Part shown: positions 35,599-44,272 of the stretch, piece by piece
How the letters are laid out: every line of letters starts with the position of its first letter
Numbering within the stretch: the stretch's first letter is position 1
Assembly (NCBI RefSeq): GCF_025399795.1
Contig: NZ_JAODTZ010000020.1
Coordinates: 93,206-157,205, forward strand
Origin: Streptomyces rhizosphaerihabitans
Lineage (GTDB): Bacteria; Actinomycetota; Actinomycetes; Streptomycetales; Streptomycetaceae
DNA length: 64,000 bases
Direction of reading: 5' to 3'
Made by a program: the position numbers and the translations under genes
Notes under the pieces: generated by a model
Databases searched by the model: none
The model's input: only the letters and a program-made list of their open reading frames with translations
What the model was told of the DNA's origin: nothing

Positions 35599-36816
35599 TT
35601 GTACGAATTCCGGACCATCGACGGGCCGCTTCCGGTCATGGCGGTCGTCGACGAGCGGCTGAGCACGACCACGGTCTGTCTGAGCTCGAAGTACGGTTCG
35701 CGGGACGATCCGTCGCGGGACTGCGGTCTCGCCCATGTCCTCGAACATGTGCTGATGTCCGCGCCCGTGGGCCCGGTGCCGTCGTTCAGCGAGTACGTCG
35801 AGCGGCTGGGCGGGCACGCCAACGCGGAGACCGGCCTGGACCGCATGCTCTTCTACGCGCAGGTGCACGCCGACGACGCCGAGGAGATCACCGGTCTGCT
35901 GCAGCACGCGGTGCTGGACCCCCGGTGGGACGAGAGGACGCTGCCCCAGGAAAAACGGGCGGTCTTCCAGGAGTTGGCGACCGCCGCCGCCGATCCGAGC
36001 GACGTGGTGCAGGACGCCTTCCTCGATCACCTGTTTCCCGGCCACCCGCTGGGCCGGCCCGTGGGCGGCACACGGGAGACGGTCGAACGCTTCGATGTCG
36101 CCGCGATGGCGGCGGGGCACGAGGAACGGCTGCTGACCGCCCCGTTGTCGCTGATCGTGGTCGGCCCGGCCGTCCCCGCCAGTGCGGACCCGCTCCTCGC
36201 CGGTGTCCCGGCAACGGCGCTGGCACGACTCGGCACCGCGGAGCGTGACCTGGCCTCTCTGCCCGCACCCGGTCCGGAGCAACCGGTGCGCTGGCCGGAC
36301 GAGTTCGCCTGGGTCTGCGCGGGAGCGCGTTCGGTCGGCAACCACGATCCGCGCCGCCCCCACTTCAACGTCCTCGCCCAGTTGCTGGGTTCGAGTCCGT
36401 CGTCGGTGCTGTACCGGCGGCTGCGCGGCGAGGCCGGTCTCGCCTACGCGTTCCAGTCGTGGAACCGCGGCTACGGCGAGACGGGCGCCTGGCGGGTGCT
36501 GGCCGGCGTGGACGCCGGCAACGGCGACGCCGCACTTGCCGTGATCCGAAGGGCACTTGAGGAGATCGCCACGGACGGCCCCAAGCCGGACGACCTGGAC
36601 TCCGCCCGGCGCCAGGCGCAGATGCGGATCTTCACCTCCGTCGACGCCCCGCTGGAATGCGCGCGTTTCCTGGCCCTGCGCAGCGGTGGCCCGGCCGACT
36701 GGTCACCCGCCGCCGAGGTGGCGAACATCGCCGCGGTGAGCGCCGCCGATCTCCGCGAGGCGGCCGCGCAGGTGCTGAACGGCTGGCGGGCCGTGGTCCG
36801 GCCGGAGGCACCGTGA
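35599..36816 (+). CDS. M16 family zinc metallopeptidase (PqqF/insulinase-like)
   Basis: A 405-residue single-chain M16 peptidase half. The inverted zinc motif is HVLEH (H46, E49, H50 from the TTG start) in CGLAHVLEHVLM, and the third ligand is the Glu in KRAVFQELA about 75 residues later, the normal M16 spacing. The second, inactive-type domain has LLGSSPSSVLYRRLRGEAGL, where the R/Y substrate-end binding residues are kept. M16 enzymes cut short peptides inside a closed chamber, suiting leader removal or degradation. A GTG at 35590 is too close to GAGGGAGA, so I prefer the TTG at 35599. Its stop overlaps the next start. Confidence 0.87.
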   Translation: MYEFRTIDGPLPVMAVVDERLSTTTVCLSSKYGSRDDPSRDCGLAHVLEHVLMSAPVGPVPSFSEYVERLGGHANAETGLDRMLFYAQVHADDAEEITGLLQHAVLDPRWDERTLPQEKRAVFQELATAAADPSDVVQDAFLDHLFPGHPLGRPVGGTRETVERFDVAAMAAGHEERLLTAPLSLIVVGPAVPASADPLLAGVPATALARLGTAERDLASLPAPGPEQPVRWPDEFAWVCAGARSVGNHDPRRPHFNVLAQLLGSSPSSVLYRRLRGEAGLAYAFQSWNRGYGETGAWRVLAGVDAGNGDAALAVIRRALEEIATDGPKPDDLDSARRQAQMRIFTSVDAPLECARFLALRSGGPADWSPAAEVANIAAVSAADLREAAAQVLNGWRAVVRPEAP

Positions 36817-37601
36817 CGGCCACGCGGGAATACCTCCGCCAGGCGGCCTCGGCCGGACTGGCCGACGAGGCAGCCGGGTTCGGCTTCGTCGCCGACCGCT
36901 GCGACGACCCGTTCACCGGGCGCCGGCAGGTCCTGGTCGAGTACTGCGACCCAGGACTGCCCGCCTCCCCCGCCGCACTGGAGGCGTTGCGCACCGCACT
37001 GCGCGCCCGCGGTCACGAGGCCGACACCGTGCTGCTGCGGGTTGCCGGCGATCATCGGCTGCCCACGCCGTGGCGACCTCGGCTGACGTACGTACGCCAC
37101 GACCGGAGCCCGGCCACCGGGGCGGGCAACACCCCCTCCCCCGCCGGCCTCACGGTACGACGGGCGACCCGCGCCGACGATCCACGCGTACGCGACTGGC
37201 TGGTGCAGGCGTTCCGTAACGCCTATCCCGGCCAGGAGATCCGGTCCGGGCACCCCGGTGTCGCGGGCATCATGGCCGCTCCGGGCCGGTTGTCGTTCAT
37301 CGCCGAACTCCATGGCGAACCGATCGGACACGGCACCGTGCTGACCTCCGAGCAGGACAGCGTGACCGGCGAGGAGTTCGCCGAGCTGGTGGACACCCTG
37401 GTGGACGACGCGCAGAGCCGGCGGGCCGCCATCGCCGCGCTGGTGGCAGCCGCCGTAGAGGCCACCGAAGGACGCCCCTTGTGCGGCCATGTCGTACACC
37501 CGTATGAGCCGGAGGCGGCGCGCGGAGCGGACAGCGTGCTGCGCGCCCTCGTGGCCGGTGACTGGTCGGTCGACCACTGTTTCTGGGAGAGCCCGTGGTG
37601 A
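36813..37601 (+). CDS. GNAT-like acetyltransferase-fold protein
   Basis: A 262-residue protein. The first 100 residues are unassigned; the C-terminal part (from about residue 107, GLTVRRATRADDPRVRDWLV) has a GNAT beginning and FIAELHGEPIGHGTVLTSEQ as the central strands. The acetyl-CoA loop (Q/RxxGxG/A) is not obvious, so catalysis is uncertain. GTG start overlaps the M16 stop, and its own stop overlaps the ABC ATPase start; all four downstream genes are coupled. Confidence 0.65.
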   Translation: MTATREYLRQAASAGLADEAAGFGFVADRCDDPFTGRRQVLVEYCDPGLPASPAALEALRTALRARGHEADTVLLRVAGDHRLPTPWRPRLTYVRHDRSPATGAGNTPSPAGLTVRRATRADDPRVRDWLVQAFRNAYPGQEIRSGHPGVAGIMAAPGRLSFIAELHGEPIGHGTVLTSEQDSVTGEEFAELVDTLVDDAQSRRAAIAALVAAAVEATEGRPLCGHVVHPYEPEAARGADSVLRALVAGDWSVDHCFWESPW

Positions 37602-38620
37602 GCAATGCGGAACAGGGTCCGGTGCGCCAGGAAGCGCCGGAGTACGCCCCGGGCGGGAGCGCGGCGACGGACGCCATCGTCGTCGAGGACGTCGGGCGCG
37701 TCTACGTCGACCGGCGCAGCCGCCCCACCCGTGAGGTGACCGCGCTGAGCGGTGTGAGCCTGCGGGTGGCGCCCGGTGAGGTGCACGGCCTGCTGGGTCC
37801 GAACGGCGCGGGCAAGACGACGCTGTGCAAGATCCTGACGACGACCCTGGAGCCCACCACGGGTTCGGCACGGGTGCTGGGCCGGGACGTGACCGGGCAG
37901 TCGCGGGCCGTCCGGCGGTCGATCGGCCTGGTCTTCGGTGGTGACCGCGGACTGTACGGGAGGCTGAGCGCCCGGGAGAACCTGTGGTTCTGGGGTGCGA
38001 TGTACGGGCTGCGACGGTCCCGACTGCGGGCCCGTGCCGAGGTGTTGCTCGAACGCGTGGGCCTGGCGGATCGTGCCGACTCCCGGGTCGACACGTTCTC
38101 CCGCGGGATGAAGCAGCGGCTGCACCTGGCACGCGGGCTGGTCGGGGATCCGCGGGTGCTGATCCTCGACGAGCCCACGGTGGGCATGGACCCGGTGGCG
38201 GCGCTGGACTTCCGCGCGCTGATCGGAGAGCTGCGTCGCGAGGGCCGGACCGTCCTGCTGACCACGCACGACATGGCGGAGGCCGAGGCGGTCTGCGACC
38301 GGGTGTCGCTGATCGACCGGGGCCGGCTGATCATGACCGAGAGCACGGACGCCGTCGGCCGGCTGCTGTCGGGCTACGAGCGTGTGGTCGCCGACGACGT
38401 GCCCGCCGAACTGGCGCGGCGGGTCGAGGCGCTCGACGGCGTCGTTGCCGTGCGGCACGAGGCGGGCCGGGTCGAAGTGGAGACGGAGCAGCCGTCCGCC
38501 ACCTCCGCGGTCCTCTCGGTCCTCGCCGGAGCGGGGGTGCACCGGGTCAGCACCGCGCGGCCGGACCTGGGCGAGGTGTACCTGCACCTGGTGGGCCGGC
38601 GGGGCATGGCGGTGACCTGA
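37598..38620 (+). CDS. ABC transporter ATPase (drug/peptide export type)
   Basis: A 340-residue nucleotide-binding subunit of the DrrA/NatA class. Walker A GPNGAGKTT, Q-loop region GLVFGGDRGLYGRLS, signature FSRGMKQRL, Walker B VLILDEPTVGMDP and H-loop TTHDMAEAEA are all intact. The C-terminal 80 residues form the accessory domain typical of natural-product exporters. It is coupled to two permease genes, giving a complete heteromeric exporter for the cluster product or for self-protection. Confidence 0.92.
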   Translation: MSNAEQGPVRQEAPEYAPGGSAATDAIVVEDVGRVYVDRRSRPTREVTALSGVSLRVAPGEVHGLLGPNGAGKTTLCKILTTTLEPTTGSARVLGRDVTGQSRAVRRSIGLVFGGDRGLYGRLSARENLWFWGAMYGLRRSRLRARAEVLLERVGLADRADSRVDTFSRGMKQRLHLARGLVGDPRVLILDEPTVGMDPVAALDFRALIGELRREGRTVLLTTHDMAEAEAVCDRVSLIDRGRLIMTESTDAVGRLLSGYERVVADDVPAELARRVEALDGVVAVRHEAGRVEVETEQPSATSAVLSVLAGAGVHRVSTARPDLGEVYLHLVGRRGMAVT

Positions 38621-39387
38621 TGTCACTGTTCCTGGTGTCCCTGCGCTTCCAGTTGCGCCTGGCTCCGCGCTCCCCCGGCACCTTGCAGGTATGGGCCACC
38701 GCGCCGCTGTTCACCGCGGTGTTCCTGTCGATCGCCGAGCACGCGGGGCGGACGGATCTCACGTCGTACGCGATCGTCGCACCGACTCTCATGGGGCAGT
38801 GGGCACTGGCCCTGGGCATCGCGGGCGAACTCATCACGGAGGAGCGCAGCCAGGGCACTCTGGAGGCGATGATCGCGACACCGTGCCGACTGTCGGTGGT
38901 CGTCGTGGGCCGGATCTGCGCGGTCAGTCTGCTCGGCATCACCGCCATGGCGGAGGCCTGGCTGGTCGCGGGCCTCGGCTTCGGCCGGTGGATCGCCGTA
39001 CCGCACCCCTTCGTGCTGGGCGCCGCGCTGCTGGCGAACGCGGCGGCCATGGCCGGGACGGCGAGCATCCTGTCGTCGCTGTTCGTGCTGATGCCGTCCG
39101 CGCGCATCGTGCAGAACACGCTCAACTATCCGCTGTATCTGCTCAGCGGAGTCCTGGTGCCGCTGTCGACGCTGCCGGGATGGCTCAGGCCCTTCGGTCG
39201 TCTGGTGTTCCTGAGCTGGAGCGCCGACCTGTTCCGGGACGCGCTGGACGGCGCGGCGGTCTCCGGGCCGGCCGCGCGGATCGCCGTCGTCGCCCTGCTC
39301 GGGCTGTCCGGCTACGTCATCGGGGCGCTCCTGCTGGCCCGCGTACTGCGCCGGGTCCGTCGGCTCGGCACCCTCACGCACACTTGA
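38620..39387 (+). CDS. ABC-2 type permease subunit
   Basis: A 255-residue membrane protein with six helices (ABC-2 family). It begins SLFLVSLRFQLRLAPRSPG and contains the conserved EERSQGTLEAMIATP coupling element and a C-terminal YLLSGVLVPLSTLPGW re-entrant region. The ATG overlaps the ATPase stop by one base (TGATG). Confidence 0.88.
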   Translation: MSLFLVSLRFQLRLAPRSPGTLQVWATAPLFTAVFLSIAEHAGRTDLTSYAIVAPTLMGQWALALGIAGELITEERSQGTLEAMIATPCRLSVVVVGRICAVSLLGITAMAEAWLVAGLGFGRWIAVPHPFVLGAALLANAAAMAGTASILSSLFVLMPSARIVQNTLNYPLYLLSGVLVPLSTLPGWLRPFGRLVFLSWSADLFRDALDGAAVSGPAARIAVVALLGLSGYVIGALLLARVLRRVRRLGTLTHT

Positions 39388-40196
39388 GAGTAGATGTGTA
39401 CCCATCCGCACTTCACCTCGTGCGCTACGGCTTCCTCAACGCCGTGGCCGACTTCAAGGCCACCTACACCTGGCGGAGCTGGCTGTTCGGCTGGCTGGGC
39501 AGGATGTTCGCCCAGGTGCTGTTCTTCACCGGTCTCGGCCGGGTTCTGGACCAGCCCGGTGCGGTCCGTTATCTGGCGCTCGGCAACGCGCTGATGACCT
39601 GTGTCGTCGACACCATGGCCGTGGTGGCGACGACGAGCGGGGAGCGCCGGGCCGGGACGCTCTCGCTGCTGGTGGCCAGTCCCGCCGATCCGGTGTGGGT
39701 GTTCGTCGGGCGCAGTCTGCACTGGCCGATCAGCGGCGTCGCCACCGCGTCGGCGGCCCTGTTCGGCCTCGGCCCGATCTTCGGGATCACCTGGAGCGCG
39801 TCGCAGGTTCCGCTGGTCGTGCTGCTGACCGCGCTCACCGCGCTGGGCACCTACTGCGTCGGCCTCTTCCTGGCCGTGGTGGTGGTCAACGTCCCGCGGC
39901 TGCGCAACGTGGTCTCCAACTGCGCCTATCTGGCGATGATGGCGTTCTGCGGCGTCCAGGTGCCGGTGGGCTTCTGGCCGCGGGGGATACAGGCGGTGGT
40001 CCAGGCGGTTCCGCTGACCCATACGCTGCGGGCGCTCAGGGCCGTCAGCGACAACCGTCCGGCGGCGGATGTGTTCGGCCCGGTCGTGCCCGCGCTGCTG
40101 ACCGCCGGCCTCTGGCTGATCGCCGCGGTCGTCACGTTCCGCTGGCTGGTCGCGGTGCCCGCCCGGCGGGCGGGCACCCTGGACCTGTCCTACTGA
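39384..40196 (+). CDS. ABC-2 type permease subunit, second
   Basis: A 270-residue, six-helix ABC-2 permease. ERRAGTLSLLVASPADPVWV is the coupling element, paralogous to that in the first permease. The start is a TTG at 39384 overlapping the previous stop; a GTG at 39396 is the alternative. The exporter is therefore a heterodimer plus ATPase. The 3' end overlaps the convergent hypothetical gene by seven bases. Confidence 0.85.
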   Translation: MRVDVYPSALHLVRYGFLNAVADFKATYTWRSWLFGWLGRMFAQVLFFTGLGRVLDQPGAVRYLALGNALMTCVVDTMAVVATTSGERRAGTLSLLVASPADPVWVFVGRSLHWPISGVATASAALFGLGPIFGITWSASQVPLVVLLTALTALGTYCVGLFLAVVVVNVPRLRNVVSNCAYLAMMAFCGVQVPVGFWPRGIQAVVQAVPLTHTLRALRAVSDNRPAADVFGPVVPALLTAGLWLIAAVVTFRWLVAVPARRAGTLDLSY

Positions 40197-40906
40197 CGGC
40201 GGGGGTCCGAGACCGGCCCCCGCTCGCCGCCGGCACAGCCGCACGGTTCGTCCGCCACGGGCCGCCGGCCGAGCAGCCGGGCGGTGAGCACCGCGGTCGC
40301 CGCGTCGACCGTCGCGAAGTAGGCGTCCGCGCCGGCGCCGGGCGAGGGCTCCAGCCCCAGGTCGAGCACGGGGTAGGTGCGCCCGGTCCGCCCGCACGTC
40401 AGGTCACAGGTGCTCAGCGTGATCCGGACCGGTGCGGGAACGTCGGGGGCCGCCGCGCGCACGGAGCGGCACAGGGCCGCCCCGGCCCGCGCGAACTCGT
40501 CCCGGGTACGCGGCAGGACGCCGACGCGGCGCCAACCGGGCGTGAGGGACGCGGAGTCGTAGGCGTGCCCCTGGCAGCTGTCGTAGGTGGCGAGCCGCCA
40601 GTCGCCCGTGGTGAGCGCGTCCACCAGGGGCCAGACACCCTCCTCGATGGCTGCACGCCACTGGGGGTGGGCGGGGTCGACATCGTCCGCCTCGTGGATG
40701 CCCGGCAGCCCGACCGTGTTGATGTTGCCGTCCGCGCTGGTGCGGAGCCGGGCGGCGCGACGCGGCGCCCCGGGCGCGTTCCACCGGCCGAGGAATTCCG
40801 GGACGTCAGGCATGACATTCGGGAATCGCGGGCGGTGCGTGAGCGTGTGGCAGCGTGCGAACGGCCCGTTCACCCCCGCGGTGATTCCCTCTTCCGTGCT
40901 CGTCAC
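40190..40906 (-). CDS. Hypothetical protein with Cys-rich tail (238 aa)
   Basis: A 238-residue soluble protein I do not recognise. Notable patches: TYDSCQGHAYDSASLTPGWR in the middle, TLSTCDLTCGRTGRTYPVLD and EPCGCAGGERG near the end, so several Cys could bind metal. The GTG at 40906 has GGAGGG upstream. It sits inside the cluster between the exporter and the long operon, divergent from the nucleotide-sugar dehydrogenase, so it probably belongs to the same regulon. It could be a tailoring or resistance protein; no claim is made. Confidence 0.65.
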   Translation of the reverse strand: MTSTEEGITAGVNGPFARCHTLTHRPRFPNVMPDVPEFLGRWNAPGAPRRAARLRTSADGNINTVGLPGIHEADDVDPAHPQWRAAIEEGVWPLVDALTTGDWRLATYDSCQGHAYDSASLTPGWRRVGVLPRTRDEFARAGAALCRSVRAAAPDVPAPVRITLSTCDLTCGRTGRTYPVLDLGLEPSPGAGADAYFATVDAATAVLTARLLGRRPVADEPCGCAGGERGPVSDPRRQ

Positions 40907-41001
40907 AATTCCCTCCGGTTTCCGGATACTGGCACTGATCGGGCGATCCTAACGACACGTCGTGCCGCAGCGGCCCGATTCCGCTGACGGCGGGCCAGGA
41001 A

Positions 41002-41015
41002 TGCGTATTCACGCA
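41002..41015. promoter_or_regulatory. Inverted repeat TGCGTATTCACGCA
   Basis: A perfect 5-bp dyad (TGCGT/ACGCA) with a 4-base spacer, midway in the 257-bp divergent gap between the hypothetical gene and the long biosynthetic operon. Candidate operator. Confidence 0.35.
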
Positions 41016-41163
41016 ACACCGCCAGGTGGCCCTTCCATTCTTCCGTTCGCATTTCCGCAATTTCTTGGCCACGGGATACGTGCCTCGGTCATCCTGCAGA
41101 GACGTGCCGCATTCGCGGCGGATCGCAGAATCCTCTTCCTGCGCACTGGAAGGAGTCGGGGCC

Positions 41164-42423
41164 GTGGCTGAAAAGTACGACCTGGCCGTCGTCGGACTCG
41201 GTTACGCCGGGCTTCCGCTGGTCGTCGCGGCTGCCCGCAACGGCATGCGGGTCGCCGGCTTCGATGTCGACGCCGCACGCATCAACTCCCTGGCCCGCGG
41301 GGTCAGTCACGTGGACGACATCTCGGACGAGGAGATCGCCGAGGCGCTGGCCTCGGGATTCGTCCCGGCGACCGACCCCGACGTCATCGCCGGGGCGAAC
41401 GCCGTCACCATCTGCGTACCGACGCCGCTGCGGGACTCCGTACCCGACCTGACGGCCGTTCTGGACGCCGCTCGGCTGGTGGCGCCGCGTCTGCGCCCGG
41501 GAGCGCTCGTGGTGCTGGAGTCCACCACCTACCCGGGAACCACCACCGACGTCCTGATGCCCGTTCTCTCACAGGGCGTCAAAGCCGTCGGCGAGGACTT
41601 CCTGCTGGCCTTCTCACCCGAGCGGGTCGACCCGGGCAATCCCGCGTTCGGCCTGCACAACACACCGAAGGTCGTCGGGGGTGTCACCGCCCGGTGCACG
41701 GCCGCCGCCACCGCGCTGTACGAGCGCATGGTGCAGAAGGTGGTCACGGTGAGCACTCCGGCGGCCGCCGAACTCACCAAGCTGCTGGAGAACACCTATC
41801 GACAGGTCAACATCGCGCTGGTCAACGAGCTGGCCGTGTACTGCGACGGGCTCGGCGTGGACGTGTGGGAGGTGGTGGCCGCGGCCGGCACCAAGCCCTT
41901 CGGCTTCCAGACGTTCTCACCGGGCCCGGGGGTGGGCGGCCACTGCATTCCCGTCGACCCCGGCTATCTGGCCTTCAGCGGCCGGGTCTCCGGCCACCCG
42001 CTGAGACTTCCCGAAATGGCACAGGAGGTGAACGACCGGATGCCGGCCTACGTCGTCGACCGCATCGTCCGCCTCCTCAACGACCGCCGGCGCAGCGTCC
42101 GCGGCACGCGGGTGCTCCTGCTCGGGGCGACCTACAAGCCGGACATCGCGGACGGCCGCAACTCACCGGCGGTTCCCGTGGCCGAGCTGCTGCTGGACCT
42201 CGGCGCCCACGTACGGTTCCACGATCCCCACCTCAGCGCGCTGCGCCTGAACGGACACCTCGTCGCGGCGGCAGGTTCGCTGGAGGACGCGGTCGCGGAG
42301 GCCGATCTCGTCGTCCTGCTGCAGCCGCACCTCGACTACGACCTGGCCGCCATCGCCGACATCGCACCCCTGCTGTTCGACACCAGTGGCCGTACCGTCG
42401 GCGCGCACGTGGTGCATCTCTGA
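41164..42423 (+). CDS. UDP-sugar 6-dehydrogenase (WecC/UDP-HexNAc or UDP-glucose dehydrogenase type)
   Basis: A 419-residue NAD-dependent dehydrogenase that oxidises the C6 alcohol of a nucleotide sugar to a uronic acid. The Rossmann loop is AVVGLGYAGLPLV. The catalytic Cys is C261 in GPGVGGHCIPVDP, the Lys is in AAELTKLLENTYRQVNIAL, and the C-terminal domain has LGATYKPDIADGRNSP. TPLRDSVPDLTAV is nearer the UDP-HexNAc (WecC/TviB) group than UDP-glucose dehydrogenase, but this is by eye. GAAGGAG precedes the GTG at 41164. It is the first gene before the 51-aa peptide and points to a uronic-acid sugar for the glycosyltransferase. Confidence 0.88.
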   Translation: MAEKYDLAVVGLGYAGLPLVVAAARNGMRVAGFDVDAARINSLARGVSHVDDISDEEIAEALASGFVPATDPDVIAGANAVTICVPTPLRDSVPDLTAVLDAARLVAPRLRPGALVVLESTTYPGTTTDVLMPVLSQGVKAVGEDFLLAFSPERVDPGNPAFGLHNTPKVVGGVTARCTAAATALYERMVQKVVTVSTPAAAELTKLLENTYRQVNIALVNELAVYCDGLGVDVWEVVAAAGTKPFGFQTFSPGPGVGGHCIPVDPGYLAFSGRVSGHPLRLPEMAQEVNDRMPAYVVDRIVRLLNDRRRSVRGTRVLLLGATYKPDIADGRNSPAVPVAELLLDLGAHVRFHDPHLSALRLNGHLVAAAGSLEDAVAEADLVVLLQPHLDYDLAAIADIAPLLFDTSGRTVGAHVVHL

Positions 42424-42638
42424 CCCCCACACACGGAATCACACGGAATCACCCGGCCGGCATCCGAGCACGAAAAGGGATGCCCGCCGGGACATTCGCA
42501 TTCCCAAGAACCGGCACTGCGAATAACTGCGGATATCGGAAATCAACGGTTCGGCATTTCATTGATCCAACCGTCGAGGCGCTGCTAATTTCTTTCCCGG
42601 GAATCAAATTTCCCCGTCTCCAGAGGAAGAGGTTCATC
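42424..42638. other. AT-rich leader region of the 51-aa peptide gene
   Basis: A 215-base gap, markedly AT-richer than its surroundings, that should hold the main promoter for the peptide gene. It contains the third copy of the cluster element and a CTAATTT that could be a -10 box near 42585. Confidence 0.5.
42528..42541. promoter_or_regulatory. Cluster element TGCGGATNNCGGAA, copy 3
   Basis: TGCGGATATCGGAA, 111 bases upstream of the 51-aa peptide start. It matches the two copies before the 20-aa peptide gene at every fixed position. Confidence 0.65.
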
Positions 42639-42794
42639 ATGTCCGAGAAGAACGAGATCTCCTTCGACGCGTTCGTCGACGCCGTCAAGTCGTACGACTT
42701 GGAATCCGTCAGCGCCAAGGACACGGCTCACTCCTCCGCGGTCTCGGTGAAGCCGTGGGAGCACATCACCGAGCAGACCTCGGACGCCGTCTGA
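42639..42794 (+). CDS. Putative RiPP precursor peptide (51 aa)
   Basis: A 51-residue acidic peptide with AGAGGAAGAGG just upstream of the ATG. The N-terminal part (EISFDAFVDAVKSYDLES) is amphipathic and leader-like; the C-terminal part, VKPWEHITEQTSDAV, is a plausible core with Trp40, His42, several Thr/Ser and acidic residues. There is no Cys and no Gly-Gly site. The gene is followed by a 15-bp UUCG hairpin and then by the modifying-enzyme operon, the standard precursor position. No FxsA, PqqA, mycofactocin or sactipeptide signature is present, so the family looks new to me. Core boundaries are guesses. Confidence 0.75.
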   Translation: MSEKNEISFDAFVDAVKSYDLESVSAKDTAHSSAVSVKPWEHITEQTSDAV

Positions 42795-42808
42795 CCTGCG
42801 TCACCAGA

Positions 42809-42842
42809 ACCGGCGGGCGGCTGTTCGCAGCCGCCCGCCGGT
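42809..42842. terminator. UUCG-capped hairpin after the precursor gene
   Basis: A perfect 15-bp stem ACCGGCGGGCGGCTG / CAGCCGCCCGCCGGT closed by the stable tetraloop TTCG, starting 14 bases after the precursor stop. It would cap an abundant precursor transcript and let a fraction read into the enzyme genes. Confidence 0.85.
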
Positions 42843-42907
42843 CCCCGCGCCCGCCGCGCACCAGCGGCTCGGCGTTCGTCCCCGCCGGCACTGCGAGGTG
42901 GCTCGTC

Positions 42908-44272
42908 ATGCACAACCCGTCCCCGTGGGCGGACCCCGCCGACCGTGAAGTGGAGACCGAGGTACTGATCCTCGGCGCAGGGCTGGCCGGCCTGGCCGCC
43001 GGTTCGCTGCTCGACGACCGTACTGTCGTCCTGGAGGCCGAGGACCGCCCCGGTGGCCTGGTGCGCACCGAGCGCATCGGGGAGTACTGGTTCGACCACG
43101 TCATCCATCTGCTCTACTTCAGCCACCCCGACGTCGAGGACCGCGTCAGATCGCTCCTCGGCGACGTCCTGCGCCCCTGTCCCCCGGACGCCCGGGTCGA
43201 GACCGGCCGGGGCGCCACCCGCTTCCCCGTCCAGCTGAACCTCTTCGGTCTCCCGCCCGACGTGCGCGCCGCCTGCCTGGCCGACCTGCGCGCCGCGCAC
43301 GAGAAGACCACGCCACCGCGCGACTACGAGGAACTGCTCCTGGGCGCCTTCGGCCGCACCCTGTGCGAGCTGTTCTTCTTCCCGTACAACCGCAAGCTCT
43401 GGCAGCGTCCGCTCAGCAGTCTGTCGGCCTCCGGCTTCCACTGGAACCTGACCCGGCCCAGCGTCGCTGAGATCGAACGCGGCGCGAACTCCGCACGCCC
43501 GGCGTCCGGTTACAACTCCCGCGGCTGGTACCCACGCCCCACGGGCGACGGGCGGCGCGGCATGGAGGTGCTCTCCCAGGCGCTGGCCGGCCGTGTCGCC
43601 GACCTGCGGCTGCGGCACGTCGTCACCGCCCTGGACCCGGACGCCCGCACCGTGCGGACCCGCTCGCCCGAGGGCATCACCGACTTCCACTACACGCACG
43701 ACTGCGTCTCCACGCTCCCCCTGCCCACCACGGTGTCGCTGTGCCGTCAGGCACCCACCGCGCTCGTCGAACGGTGCCGCGACCTGCCGCGCAACCGGGT
43801 CCGGTCGGTGGCCCTCGCCGTGCACGGCCCCCGGCCGCGCGACACCGGGCACTGGCGCTACTACACCCGGGAGGACGTTCCGTTCACGCGCCTCGTCTTC
43901 ATGACGGAGTTCGACCCGGACACGGCGCCCGCCGACGGCTGGGGCGTCCTCGCCGAGGTGCTGGAACCGTCCGAGGGGCCGCGAGCTCCGGACGACTCGC
44001 TGGTGGCCGAGGTACTGCGCGGCGTCGAGGAGGTGGGCCTGCTCGGTCCCGGCAGCCGGATCGTCGGATCGCGGGTGTTCACCTCCGACCCCGGATACGT
44101 CGTGTTCACCGACACCGCCCGGGACACCGCCGCCGAAGCCACCCGGTTCCTCGCCTCCCGTGGCGTCACCCCGCTCGGGCGCTACGGCACATGGACCTAT
44201 TCCTCCATGTCCCAGGTCATGGAGGAGGCCTTCGCCTGGGGGGCGGAGCGCTCGGCTCTGCCGACGACATGA
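42908..44272 (+). CDS. FAD flavoprotein, amine-oxidase/UDP-galactopyranose-mutase-like
   Basis: A 454-residue flavoprotein. EVLILGAGLAGLAAG is the dinucleotide-binding loop and VVLEAEDRPGGLVRTE the ribose-binding strand. The region FFFPYNRKLWQRPLSSL resembles the FxxxYxxKxW substrate zone of UDP-galactopyranose mutase and of protoporphyrinogen-oxidase-like proteins found in polysaccharide clusters. With a nucleotide-sugar dehydrogenase and a glycosyltransferase nearby, sugar ring-contraction is one option; oxidation of a peptide side chain is another. The ATG at 42908 is the first start after the hairpin. Its stop overlaps the next ATG. Confidence 0.8.
   Translation: MHNPSPWADPADREVETEVLILGAGLAGLAAGSLLDDRTVVLEAEDRPGGLVRTERIGEYWFDHVIHLLYFSHPDVEDRVRSLLGDVLRPCPPDARVETGRGATRFPVQLNLFGLPPDVRAACLADLRAAHEKTTPPRDYEELLLGAFGRTLCELFFFPYNRKLWQRPLSSLSASGFHWNLTRPSVAEIERGANSARPASGYNSRGWYPRPTGDGRRGMEVLSQALAGRVADLRLRHVVTALDPDARTVRTRSPEGITDFHYTHDCVSTLPLPTTVSLCRQAPTALVERCRDLPRNRVRSVALAVHGPRPRDTGHWRYYTREDVPFTRLVFMTEFDPDTAPADGWGVLAEVLEPSEGPRAPDDSLVAEVLRGVEEVGLLGPGSRIVGSRVFTSDPGYVVFTDTARDTAAEATRFLASRGVTPLGRYGTWTYSSMSQVMEEAFAWGAERSALPTT

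Noticed and set aside
42639..42794. Calling the 51-aa peptide an FxsA, PqqA or mycofactocin precursor
   Set aside because: None of their diagnostic residues is present (no FxS repeat near the C-terminus, no E-x3-Y pair of PqqA, no C-terminal Val-Tyr).
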